Of a DNA stretch of 64,000 nt, positions 1 through 11,100 are shown piece by piece. How positions within the stretch are numbered: the first letter of the stretch is position 1; each line of letters starts with the position of its first letter. Under the pieces are notes generated by a model, which did no database searches, had not been told where the DNA came from, and saw nothing but the letters and a program-made list of their open reading frames with translations. Made by a program: the position numbers and the translations under genes. The stretch is from the NCBI RefSeq assembly GCF_000002235.5, contig NW_022145606.1, positions 21,478,539-21,542,538 of the forward strand, given 5' to 3'. The stretch is from Strongylocentrotus purpuratus. Its lineage: Eukaryota; Echinodermata; Echinoidea; Camarodonta; Strongylocentrotidae.

Positions 1-205
1 ATAAAATGTTGATTCAAATCATTCATATTTTCTATTAGGATGGGAGATTTCATATTCTTGATGTGGAATTTATAAAAAAGTCTAAAATACTTCAATTTTT
101 GCTTTTTATTTGTTTATATTTTAAGGCTACTAATGGCTCTCCATAATGTTTGGGTCCAACTTAGAGATAAGTTCAACTTAGGATCTTTGTGAAACACTCC
201 CCAGG
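1..205 (-). mobile_element. MITE family A, copy cut by window edge
   Basis: Matches the 300-bp foldback element at 16969-17272, in reverse orientation. It shares the interior (Gaa-tgatttgaatcaacatttta in complement) and the terminal arm ending GATCTTTGTGAAACACTCCC. Confidence 0.75.
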
Positions 206-784
206 AGCTCCATAATTATTACCCCAGCTTTAACATGGCTGTCATTATGGTACTCTAGCACCTCGAGGAATTCATTCCTGCCCATTAACCTCACCTTGGT
301 TGAGTGAGTCTATCGTAGATTAATGTCTTGCTAAAGGACTAATAAAGACCATGGTGAGTCAATGTTTAAAGGTTCATAGTAGTTGGTGCTCATGGGAAAT
401 CTAAAACCATTCAGGTGGTTACCCAACACAAAGTGTGGTCAATCACCAAGGGTGGACTTCAATAATTTTTCTTCTTCGCTATAAGTACATGCCACTACCG
501 GGTGTATTCTCGTACTGATGTAGGTGATGTGCAGGTGTATATGCAGTGTCTGAATAAAGGCCTACAAAGAACTACATGTATGTGCAGCTAACTGTGGAGA
601 CATCTGTAGCTTTAACAGAGGTCTTGCATAAAGAACTGGCCTCGAACCATACCGCCATAAGGGATTTTTCATCATTATAAATTACCCTCACCCTTGAGAT
701 ATGAAGGCAAGCGGGAGTATTTTCTGGGCATCGGATCTTTGCTGCCTGAGGGGCCTGTACACACATTATCATTAAACCAAATCT

Positions 785-934
785 GGGCCCTGTTCCATAA
801 AACTTGTTAATAATAACAAGTAACAATTACTTTTATAAGTTACTGAAATCATGGTGTTTGATTGTCTGACAGCAAATTTGTCATAGAATTTTATCACTTG
901 TAATTGATAACAAGTTTTGATGAAACAGGACCCT
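785..934. mobile_element. 150-bp MITE with CCTGTT..CATAAAACTTGT ends
   Basis: The left end GGGCCCTGTTCCATAAAACT is mirrored by the right end, whose complement reads AGGGTCCTGTTTCATCAAAA. The arms extend into AACTTGTTA. A relative lies at 41427-41576. No coding potential. Confidence 0.7.
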
Positions 935-1014
935 AGTGTTTACAAATTATGAGGCAAATCATTAGTACTACAAATCATATAATACACATGGACAGTGACA
1001 ACTGGTCTTTACCT

Positions 1015-1210
1015 TTAAAGCGGGACGGCACTACTTGTAGCTACTTGCCCCCTCTGTATAGCAAACATTGCCTAAGCGGTACCTGTTGGTCCCCCAAGTT
1101 CCCCTTTTTCTTATGTTAATTGAGAGCTGATATGATGAGGTAACCACCTGCCATTGACCATGCATGGAGGTCTAATCCCTTCTGGCCAAACTAGTGCAGA
1201 TAGGCTTTAA
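1015..1210 (+). mobile_element. TTAA-flanked 200-bp MITE, copy 1
   Basis: Bounded by TTAAAG and CTTTAA. It shares internal landmarks with five other copies here: CTACTTGTAGCTACTTG, TTTTTCTTATGTTAATTGAG and GGAGGTCTAATCCC. The TTAA target suggests a piggyBac-type mover; that is inference. It ends 37 nt before a SNRNP35 exon. Confidence 0.75.
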
Positions 1211-1246
1211 TTCAGATATCCTTTTTATTATTTATCTTAATTGCAG

Positions 1247-1460
1247 ACATTTTCAAAGTATGGCGACATCAAGCAAGTGAATCTCATCCGTGACGTCGTG
1301 ACAGGCTTCTCCAAGCAGTATGCATTCATTGAGTTTGAAGAGGAACGATCAGCAAGACGCGCGAGGGCAGAGGCAGATCAGAGCGTGATCGAGGAACACA
1401 TCGTCTTTGTGGACTGGGAGTGTGAACATACGTTGGATGGTTGGATCCCCAGGAGGCTGG
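1247..1460 (+). CDS. SNRNP35: SNRNP35 exon: RRM second half
   Basis: Begins after the acceptor TTAATTGCAG and ends at CTGG|GTAGGT. It is 214 nt, phase 0 in and phase 1 out. It encodes [20 protein letters not shown] through WIPRRLG. A TTAA-flanked MITE ends 37 nt upstream of the exon. Confidence 0.9.
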
Positions 1461-2951
1461 GTAGGTAGCGTGAACAAACCCTCATGCCAGAAACTTCATT
1501 TAAGTGAAACGTTTGTGATACACGTACGTGTTATATGTCCTCTGTATTATCCACAGCGATTTTTTTATGTCAGTGTTGTGTCTTGTGAAAAAACTTTAAC
1601 TCCAGGAACTAAATTGATGTGAAACTTTGCAATGTGTGATATAAATATACCTGTATGTCCTGTTTATCCACAGTTATTTTTATTTATGTTGGTGTTGTGG
1701 CAGTTGTGTCTTTCATTATTTTCTAATTAATTGGTGCGTTAAAATTTCGCAATTTATAACCACTCACAAAAATCACTACTTATCTGTTCATTGATGAACG
1801 TTTGTGATTTTACAATATAATGTATATGCATTAAGCAATCTCTCTTTCTTTCTCTCTCTCTCTTTCTCTCTCTCTCTATCTCTCTCTCTCTCTCTCCCTG
1901 TCTGTGTTTTGCTATCTCTCTGTTCTCTGTATGTCTCTTTGTCTATACCTCTCTCTCTCACACTCTTTCTCTCTCTCTCTCTCTCTTCCTCTCTCTCTCT
2001 CTCTCTCTCTCCCTCTTTATCTCTCTTTCTCTCTGTCTCCTTCTCTGTCTCTTTCTGTATCTCGCTCTCTCTTTGTCTATAACCCTCCCTCCCCCTCTCT
2101 CTTTCTCTCTATCTCTCTTTCTCTACCTGTTTCTCCTTTCTCTGTTTGCAGGTGGTGGATTGGGAGGCAAGAAGGAATCCGGTCAGCTGAGATTCGGTGG
2201 TAGGGACCGACCATTCAGGAAACCTATCGTAGTACAGGCAATTAGAGATAGAGGGATAGAAAGAGACAGAGATGAAGGGATAGGCAGAAGCAGAGATAGA
2301 GGGGTGGACAGAGACAGAGATAGCGGAATTAGAGATAAAGATAGAGAAATAGAACGAGACAGAGGTAGGGAGAATAGAGATAGAGACAGGGAGAATAGAG
2401 ACAGAGATAGAGGGATAGAAAGGGACAGAGATAGAGGGATAGACAGAGACAGAGATAAAGGAATAGAACGAGATAGAGGTAGGGAGAATAGAGATAGAGA
2501 GGATACGGATAGAGAGAGAGGGTTAGGCAAAGAAAAAGATACAGACACGGAAGATGGAGAAATAAAAGATAGAGATAGAGAGTACAGCACAGATGGAGAT
2601 AGAAGAACGGGTAGATATAGAGACATAGAAAGAGATCATAGAGCAAGGGATAGAGGGAAGGATGAAAGCAGAGAAAGATTAGGAGATCGGTATAGAGAAA
2701 AAGATAGGGACAGATACAGGGAGAGGGAAAGAGATAGATATAAAGACAGTGATAGGGATAGAGATAGATATAGGGATAGGAGGAAAGAGAGGGATAGAGA
2801 AAGGGAAGGAGAGAGGAAAGAAAGAAAGGGAAGCTATAAGGAAAGAGAAGATGAGGAGGGAATAGATGAAGAAGTGTATGACGGGAGAGAAGTGGAACAA
2901 TATATTGCAGATGTAAAAAGAGAACTATGTAGTTCAAGATGGGATAACTAG
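1247..2951 (+). CDS. SNRNP35: U11/U12 snRNP 35 kDa protein (partial, last two coding exons)
   Basis: Protein of the U11/U12 di-snRNP, which recognises minor (U12-type) introns in the nucleus. Coding exons are 1247-1460 and 2152-2948 plus stop, joined in phase 1 through a GT-AG intron. The first carries the second half of an RRM, with an RNP1-like stretch [10 protein letters not shown]. The joined frame then reads [18 protein letters not shown] and [12 protein letters not shown], a signature I recall nearly unchanged in human SNRNP35, so the family call is strong. The N-terminal part with RNP2 and the start codon is not in the window. After the signature come about 240 residues of Arg-Asp, Arg-Glu and Asp-Arg dipeptides, far longer than the roughly 100-residue human tail, ending SRWDN and TAG. 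The tail is encoded by a purine-only-like repeat. The gene converges on rfx6. Confidence 0.9.
1840..2151 (+). repeat. Long (CT)n polypyrimidine tract in SNRNP35 intron
   Basis: About 300 nt of imperfect CTCTCT with short interruptions, running up to the acceptor TTTGCAG at 2143-2151. It is the polypyrimidine tract of the last intron, greatly expanded. Confidence 0.95.
2152..2951 (+). CDS. SNRNP35: SNRNP35 last coding exon: [10 protein letters not shown] motif and RD/RE-rich tail
   Basis: Starts after TGTTTGCAG and ends at the TAG at 2949-2951. Residues right after the junction match the conserved vertebrate block. The remainder is a mixed-charge low-complexity domain made mainly of RDRD, RDRE and RDKD units, with few other residues until the last 30 codons. 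Confidence 0.9.
2240..2880 (+). repeat. SNRNP35: (GATAGA/GACAGA)n purine tract coding for the RD tail
   Basis: Imperfect 6-nt repeats of AGAGAT, AGAGAC and AGGGAT run through the last SNRNP35 exon and encode RD/RE dipeptides. Confidence 0.9.
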
Positions 2952-4484
2952 GTTTGTGATGTGGAGTAAAGGTAAAGCATCGAGTTGGTTAAAATAGAAA
3001 GCATTCCTAAGGGCTCAGTGAGATACAACTTGGTAATCCACCGCAGAGAAAACCCTGCCATGGTTCTTTTACGTGTAAATGTATTGCAACTGCTCGCATT
3101 GAAGGTCCTATGCGTATTCACATAGCACTGTGTTAAAGAAATGTGCAGCGTCTACCACCTCATATCTATAGGAGGCTTTAGATGGTTAATCTATTTCCAA
3201 AAGAGGGTCCTTTGTAATGCATGAATGAAACAAGATATTATGTGTATTGTGTAATGTTTGAGTTATCCATCACAGATACATAATTTTAATTGTAATTTTA
3301 TAATTGTCATTGTGAACATTTCACAAATAAAATTGTCTTTGGACTTGGACAAATGGTGTGAGCTCAAAACCCACGTTTGAAACCGGTTCTGGTTCAGAGC
3401 TACAGCGCTAGCATCATAGTCTGAGCTATAAATAGTATGATACACTCATAATAGACAAATTAGTCAGAAACATATGTTGGCAGCATAGTTATTTATTGAT
3501 TAACAAAATGCCCAGCATTGTATCAAATATTTGATAGATTTATTTATAATTGTCCTTTCTTTTCTGGCACGAAATTATGATTCACTTTACAGGTTACTTA
3601 ATACAATTATCAAGAAAGTCATCTTTCAATAAATTAACTTCCAATAATGAATGATGAAAGAGCATAAAGTGATTTTTATTTTATAAGATTGATACGTATG
3701 TCTGTTTTTTGTTTAATAAAACACAAGTATGGTATTAACCGCTTTTGTACCTTGTGTTATTTATTTATCAGTCAATGATTTTAACAACAACTAAAAAAAG
3801 ATAAAATGATTTTTAAGTTACATTACATTGCATAGCACACATCCATTGTTTTGTTGAGTCTTGAAAGCTAGGAGGGACCTGATCATTACACATTTATTTA
3901 CATTGGAATACATACAGTACATGTTGTTACAGGTAATAGCGTGAGTCCAACATTTTACACACAAATTTAATTTCATATATTTACTCAAAGAACAAAAGGA
4001 GTAGTTTAATCTTAAATTGAGGGACATCATATATCATGAAATGTCTTTCATTTAATTTGAAATATATATCATTTATATGTACAAAAGACATCAACTTTGA
4101 AAGACTAGCTATAACAAGATCACACACCACACAAAACTATTAACTACAAGGTGTTTGTATTTTACAAGAAGTTGGAATAAATGGGTAACGGTTTTATTAT
4201 CATGACCAGCATGAAAATATTAATATGGAGTAATGACTACAAAACTACAACAATATTCTAAATGTATTCATAGTTCAAACACTATTTAGGCAAGGATATT
4301 TCATTAAATATTGATGTCTATTCATCACATCCGTGAAAGCATGTAATGTCCTTTTTTTGGTTTTCGTACACCTGCATTTACAAGAACTATCACAAAGTAT
4401 TCAGTTTTGTTTTCAACAAACTTCTTTTCATGCCTCTGCATTTTACTTCTAAGCAACCTTTAAACCAGGATGTTGTTTTCTTTT

Positions 4485-4515
<31 letters not shown>
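2952..4515. other. Tail-to-tail intergenic stretch between SNRNP35 and rfx6
   Basis: About 1.5 kb of AT-rich DNA, presumably holding both 3' UTRs. I see no coding exon. Reverse-strand AATAAA (plus-strand TTTATT) near 4193-4198 and 3676 could serve rfx6, but neither is decisive. Confidence 0.5.
3326..3331 (+). promoter_or_regulatory. SNRNP35: Candidate polyadenylation signal for SNRNP35
   Basis: AATAAA lies 375 nt after the SNRNP35 stop and is the first good plus-strand signal there. The surrounding sequence could also be the tail of an old LINE, so the assignment is tentative. Confidence 0.35.
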
Positions 4516-4930
4516 AGTTTAGTGTTGTTTGGTCTACAACCGGTTCATCTTCTACCCAATTGGTCTTTCCCATATGGTCCACACTCAGCCCATCTACTAT
4601 CCACATGGTTAAATCATAAATATCAATTTTAAAAATGAATATTAGACCTTGGGAATAGTAGCAAAGAAATGGCATTGAACAAACTAGCAGTTAGACCCAC
4701 TGGAAATGAGACTAAATGAGCAAAAGAAAACATTTTAAGCATTCTTATTGGAGATTAGACCAATTGGTCATTAGCCCTAAACAGTCATTATACCAATGAT
4801 AAGTAGACAAAAATGATTGTTAGACCATGTGGAAAGTAAATGGGAATAGACTAATTGGGTAGTAGACCAACTGGTTGTAGACCAAACAGCAAATCGCCCT
4901 TTTGCTCTCTCTCTCTCTCTCTCTCTCTCA
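4489..4930. mobile_element. TIR element (MITE) in rfx6 3' UTR between two (CT)n tracts
   Basis: Sequence 4516-4905 is a foldback unit. The left end reads TTTGGTCTACAACCGGTTC, and the reverse complement of the right end reads TTTGGTCTACAACCAGTTGG. Both continue into CTACCCAATT. It contains several ACCAATTGGT-type palindromes and no ORF. (CT)n microsatellites sit immediately on both sides (4489-4516 and 4905-4929). It lies directly downstream of the rfx6 stop, so it is probably transcribed. Confidence 0.75.
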
Positions 4931-5178
4931 AAGGCTGAACACTGTATTAATGGAAGGTAAAGGAGGTCCATGTGCATTTTCACTGAGGGAGGTAGAAGCT
5001 CCTAATGCAGAAACGGTACTGTTATCCAAGTGCTCCCTCTGTGATAATCCATGCGTCGCTCCCCCATTCTCTGGATGGTAGATCCCAGGCTGTCCATAGG
5101 AATCTGAAGTCACACTTGAGCCATTTTGACTTGGGACTAGTCCATTGTTGCCCATAGGGTAGTCCTGATGGGTTGTTT
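4928..5178 (-). CDS. rfx6: rfx6 exon 17 (stop codon)
   Basis: Acceptor CTGAATAG, 251 nt to TGA. It ends [13 protein letters not shown], close to the human SSLPPINTVF end. A (CT)n tract starts directly after the stop on the plus-strand map, so the transcript continues into (GA)n. Confidence 0.92.
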
Positions 5179-8100
5179 CTATTCAGGGAACAAACAACAT
5201 AATATACAAATTATAAAGAATATATCTTTGGACAAACAGTTTACATGTATCGTTGTTATTTTAAAAACAAAATATGCCACTTCCAGAAAACTTTAATTGA
5301 GCATTCCATTCCTATCTAGACTGTCTAGACAAAATTCCTAATTACTGATATTAAGCACTTTTTTGTTATAATGATTCCTTCTCGCTATATAATTATGAGA
5401 TATGAAATATGAGATGATAGACCAATTTACTAACATATTCAATTATTGTATGGATGTTTCTTTCCTGGGGACCTAGTTACGAGCTAATTCCATTAATCTG
5501 TTCTCAAAGAATACAATACAAACTCCAATTTCAGTCTGCATGTATTACTTGATGCTATGTCGGGTAAGCATCGGACAAGCTTTCGAGTTGTCAAGTAGAA
5601 CCTCTATTTAAAAAGTATGCATAAGATTTGGATATGTTAGTAAGCCAGTTCATTGATTTCATGTGTCTCTGTCGAAGCAAAACCTGAAAGCAGTAACAAT
5701 GGACCACAGACTGAGAGGGCGCTGTTCATGGTTTACCTTGGAATGCCGATGGGTTGATGAAGTTGTTCTGGTGCTGATGTCCGGGGTTCTTTCCCTGCTC
5801 TCCTCCGCACGCCGCTTCCAGCATACGCAATGTGTCCGCTTCGTCGCTGAAGTGCTCGTGCGGATGACGGCCGCCATTTTGGCTGGCGTACTCGAAGGGT
5901 CGCATGTCCTGTGCGTAGCTGTCTGAATTAGGGTTCGTCTGATGTTCCAGACGGGTGCGATTGGCAAATGAGTTACTGGTGATGACTGAGACCCTTTCCG
6001 CTGCTATTGGTTTGTTTTGACTCGCTGTCTGGTTCGGGTGGTAATAAGCTTCACGGTGGAAAAGGAGAAAAAAACATACGGTATAATTTAAAGTGAATAT
6101 GCTAGATAATGTTATCAGTTCATATTTCTTCTAAACACTGCCTTTAAAATATATATACATTAATCTGTAGATGACTATCAATAACGTTTTCTTTTCTTAT
6201 TGTTGCATTTTTAGTTATCTTGTGATAGTTATTCAACATCTACAGTAGACAGCAAAATGGCGTTGACGAGTGACGTGTTAATTACTTTTAGGTTGTGTCG
6301 GAGGTCTGTTTTTTTGTTGGTTGTACTCGGATGATCCCTTATATCAAGCGAAATATGTCCTATATTTGCATTATGTTTAAAGCCAGATAAATATGAATGA
6401 GAAATATGACTGATGGTTTTCAAATTTCCTCTGGTCTTTAGAAGCAAGAAGCAAGAGACTGCAAGAATACTACTATGTCTACAGATCTTAGCGGAATAAG
6501 AGGATCGGACGATTTATACCTTGGTTGTAGCTATTAGTGGAGTAGGGGTAGGTGGAACCCGATGCATCCTGCCTTTCCCCGCCCATTGCACAATTGCCAT
6601 AGTAACGATCATCCCGGTGTGAGTAGGAATCTGGGTAGGCCACGCCCCCTGCATCTGCAGAATCGTGAGAGCGTGGATAATAGGGCGAACTATTGTAGCC
6701 CTGAGGAAATACAGTTGGATGGTGGTAGTAGTTGGATGCTGGGTACGGGGCCATGTAGTTTTGGGTCCTCGCAGACGAGAGATACGGCTCCTGCCCCTGA
6801 ATGTGATTAACATAGGGGAAACCAGCTTGCGGGGACGTGGACGGCATGAAAGGTTGGTTGTGGGAGGGGCCAGCATGAGGCGCCAGCGGTAGAGGCGTTT
6901 GGTTGATGACAGAGTTGCGCATGACGATAGGCGAGATGGGAGGAGTCAACATTGGGTTGGTACGTGACCCGAGGGAATGATGATGGGGTGTGGTTCCATA
7001 AGGCATGAGGTAGTCTCTTTCTCCAGGCGCTAGGGAGCTCATATGTCCGGGATAAAGCGTGTTGCGGTTATGGTCGATCACTTCTTCCCGCTTGCACTGT
7101 GACTGGTCCCCAAGGCCAACTTGCTGTCTCTGTACTCCGTTGCGGTTAGCAAGGAAACAAGACCCAGCAGGATTGGATAGCGGTCTCTGAGTGTTACCTG
7201 TCGTAAGAAAGATAACCATAATATATCATTAATAAGACATTAACTGCCATGACTGTGTTCAGAAAAAAAACATCAGCTAATTGAACAAACTTAGAGAAGA
7301 TGTTTGACTTAAACTGTTCACAATGCATACAACTTCATTAACAGTGTTAGAGATTGAAACAAAAAAGGACATTACATAAAAACGTTACATAGATACACGA
7401 TATAGCATGTAGCCTACTCTCGATACTTGTGTGGAATGGGGTTGCCTAATGGTGAACAAAAGGCTCTCAGCCAATCAAATGCCTGGATTTCTGTAGCTTT
7501 TAACACTCATCGCATCGTGTTACAAGTTTTATGAAACATGGACCAGAACTTCAAGAGTGAAAAGATGCTGGAGCTTCCTTGTCTAACCGATTTATACTTT
7601 GTATGCCGTTTTTTGTATGTTATTCCATCCATCACCTTGAAGCAGCACTTAACTGGAAGAAGATCATTTCCATTATCCTTTCAATATACTACTGTTATTG
7701 TGTGCTTTGTATTGGAAATGTGCACCTTTGATTTTTTTTTCGTTACTCTATTAGACATGTCTTTGTGTTTTATTTGTGTATGTTCTTAATCAGGACCATG
7801 AATGAAAACAGCTTTGCTGATGATGCTTTCATCTTATATAAATTATGTTGCGATAGATAAACTAATTAATTAAAAAGAGAGTGAAACAGAGAAAATATGA
7901 TGTAGGGGGACAAAGTCGATGGATTATATTACTGGTACACAGAACGATATAAAAGTGAACATAAAACTTAAAGAACGAATAGGAATTCGAAAAAGAATGC
8001 AACAACGCTTGAGAGGAGGATGGGTACATATAAAGTTGAACATACCTGAGGCCTTCATGTGTTTCTCCAGGCGATTTTGAAGGTCGTTGTCCTTTTCTGT

Positions 8101-11100
8101 GTTGAATTGGCTTTCCACAGCCAGGAGAATGTACTCATCAAGCAGCATCCGAATCAGATGGAAGGACGCTATGACAAGACAAATCATGAAGATCTTGTGA
8201 TAATTATTATACTTATAACAATAATGATAATGATAAAAACGATAAATATAATGATAATGACAATAAGACAAATACTTTACACTTATAGTAATAATAATAA
8301 ACTTAAAACAATAATTTTAACAAAAATAATGATAATATTAACAACATTGTTTTATTTGATTCAAATAATTGTAACAATAATATTATATATCAATAATAAT
8401 ATTATTGTATTCATCAAGCAGTATTCGAATTAGATGGAAGGAGGCTATGGCAAGACAAATCATATTGAAATAGAGGGCAACATCAACGATCTTGTAATAA
8501 TAATTATACTTACAACAATAATGCTATAATAATAACGATAATTATTATGATAATAATACTGATAATAATACTTATAGTAATGATAATAGTTTACAAAAAT
8601 AAACTTAACGATAATAAAACAATGACAAAACACATTGAAATGTTTACTCCCAATAATCATAAGAATCATTATAATGATAACAGTATTACTACTAGTAATA
8701 ATAAAATCAACAATAATGATGGTAATACTAATAATGTAAATTGATAGTAATGTTAATAATATAGAGGGTTCAGGAGCAGAGGTTTCGGGTAGAAATAAGG
8801 AAATTTGAAATTAAGAATATTTTAAACATTCAGGCCAAAGGGCCATGTATAAGCTTACCAAAGCTCTGTGCATTATTAATTGTTAGTGAATGCATGACAC
8901 GAGCTCCAAAGAAAGACCATTTCAGCAAGAAATCCTGAGCTCGCTTCTTGAAGGAACGCCCGTTCTGCTTACTCGGCTGTTACATGAAAGAAAAACAGAA
9001 AGAAATAGCCCAATAACTCGATTTAAAACTGGAAAAATTTATGTAATAATAACATCATAATAATGTTGGCTATTTTTATAACACAAATATCCACCATGCA
9101 AGATGTCCACCGCGTTCAGGTTCAGAGTGGCAAATTGGCGAAATGACATTAAGTGCGGCTGCGGGACTCGAATGGTAAACTACTTGATCGAAAGTCCAAA
9201 AATATATCCACTAGACCAAGACACCTCTACATGATCTAATCTTTACAACATAAAACATCACGCGATTTTGATGAAATATTCTTTGGAATGTATTTTTCAT
9301 AATTCTTATATTAAGTTTGGTGGTCTTAAATGAATAAATAAACAAGCACCATGTTCACAAGTATTCCAAGTAAACACTACAATGTTTGCTATATTAAAAA
9401 GATGTTGTTGTTTTTTTTTCATTGAGGTTATTTTTATGAGAATGGTATGAAATTGATTGACCTTTGACATCATACCTTGATGACCTTTGACTCGACGACC
9501 TGGTCTAGCCATTCAGTAAAAGCCTCCACCGTGGCTTGTTTCTTCAGAAGTTCCTTAAAGTCATTCAGAACTACAACAAAAGAAAGACAGAGAATATAAA
9601 TATACATATTTCAAAATTATTAGAGTAATCCGATTATAATTCTACTACTAATGATGATAATGACAATAATAATAATTGTAGTGATTATATAAGTACTAAT
9701 TATTATAACAATATTAATGATTATAACATAGTACTATGCCTTTCTTTGTTCTTGTATAATATCGCAGATTAGTAATAGTGTGATAATAACGTCTATATGC
9801 GGTTGCAAACCAAGGCTGTAGCGCCCAGATCACTCATGGAATCATTTCTGCCCTAGTTGTACCAACTTATACACCTCGGTCAAGTGTGGCAAATATCTAA
9901 ACAAGGCTTCATGTGAATCTTACATTCAGTGTTCAGTTCCGAGTCAGTTTCATCTTGACTAACAGACAGCATTGCATGAGATCCAATAGAGCACAGATCA
10001 ACCTTCTCAAGGTCTTCAATCATCTGGTCAACGAGCTGCTGGTCGAACAGAACAGGACGAGCCGTCTGGAGAAGGAAACAAATATTTCTTGAGTACTTCG
10101 AATATAATAATAATAATACAGCATTTGTATGCTCCATCGATCTCGTAAACTATTGCGAGGCGCAGAAGGATAGAATTAAAATGAGTTACATAGAGAAATG
10201 AGAAGGAAAAAAAGAAAAAATGCATAGATGTACATTCAACATATAATTAACTAAAATGACATGCGAACATATATGACTTTAGATTCTTTTTAGATGTTTC
10301 TAGGGATTATAGTGATCGGATCCTCAGTGGAAGAGCATTCCAAAGATATGGCGCTGCAGAAATATAACATACCATAGTTAATAGCTCTTGGTAGTGTGTT
10401 ATGAGTTAGATTTTGTTTTTTAATGTCAATATTCCTATTATTATTATTGTGTACACGCTCAAAAAAATTGTGATATTTTGTATATGTTGTATCGCTCAAA
10501 TTTAATTTGATTCGTATGTTGCAGAAGAGCATAAATGCAATTCAATTCTAACAATTACTCCGGTTTTAGCGGAGCTACCCTGATAAGGCACTCAAGCATT
10601 GAATGAATTAAATTCTTCCTTCCAGGAACACATTCACCTGGATGGAGAGAGTAAAATGTCGATTAATGTCTTGCCAAAGGAAAATATGTTGTTTCGTGAC
10701 ATTATTGTATGTGATATTTACCTGAGCTAAGTGCAGGAACGAGGATTGTCTTTTAAGCGACTGGACAAAGCGTCTAGCCACGGTCATCTTGGATTCTTTG
10801 AGGGTGTCAGGTAGGTTCTCAAGTGATGACGTCAGCCATAACTCCCATTGTCGAGTAAAACGTCGGATATCCGTCAGTAAACTGTAGGCAATCAGAGAAT
10901 GAAAATGAAATTTCTTAACTTGAAGCAGAAGAAGCTGAACCATTAATTGGAACATGTGTCTTGGAAACAAACAAATGGTGCATTATTTTACATTCATTGC
11001 ATTTGATTTAAGATCATGACTTAAACAAAATCACCTTTCAATAGTAGGGCACGTGAGGGAATTGCAGAGTATGGCCTTATTATGATAATTATTTTTTAGT

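Noticed and set aside
1804-2203. Ser/Leu-rich frames over the CT tract
   Set aside because: Translated microsatellite; it lies in the SNRNP35 intron, with a clear acceptor at its end.
2183-2937. Minus-strand Leu/Ser/Tyr-rich frames opposite the SNRNP35 tail
   Set aside because: They are the antisense of the GA repeat; no domain and no splice context.
5659-5967. Frames on both strands over 5.66-5.97 kb as separate genes
   Set aside because: They shadow rfx6 exon 16, whose frame is fixed by exons 15 and 17.
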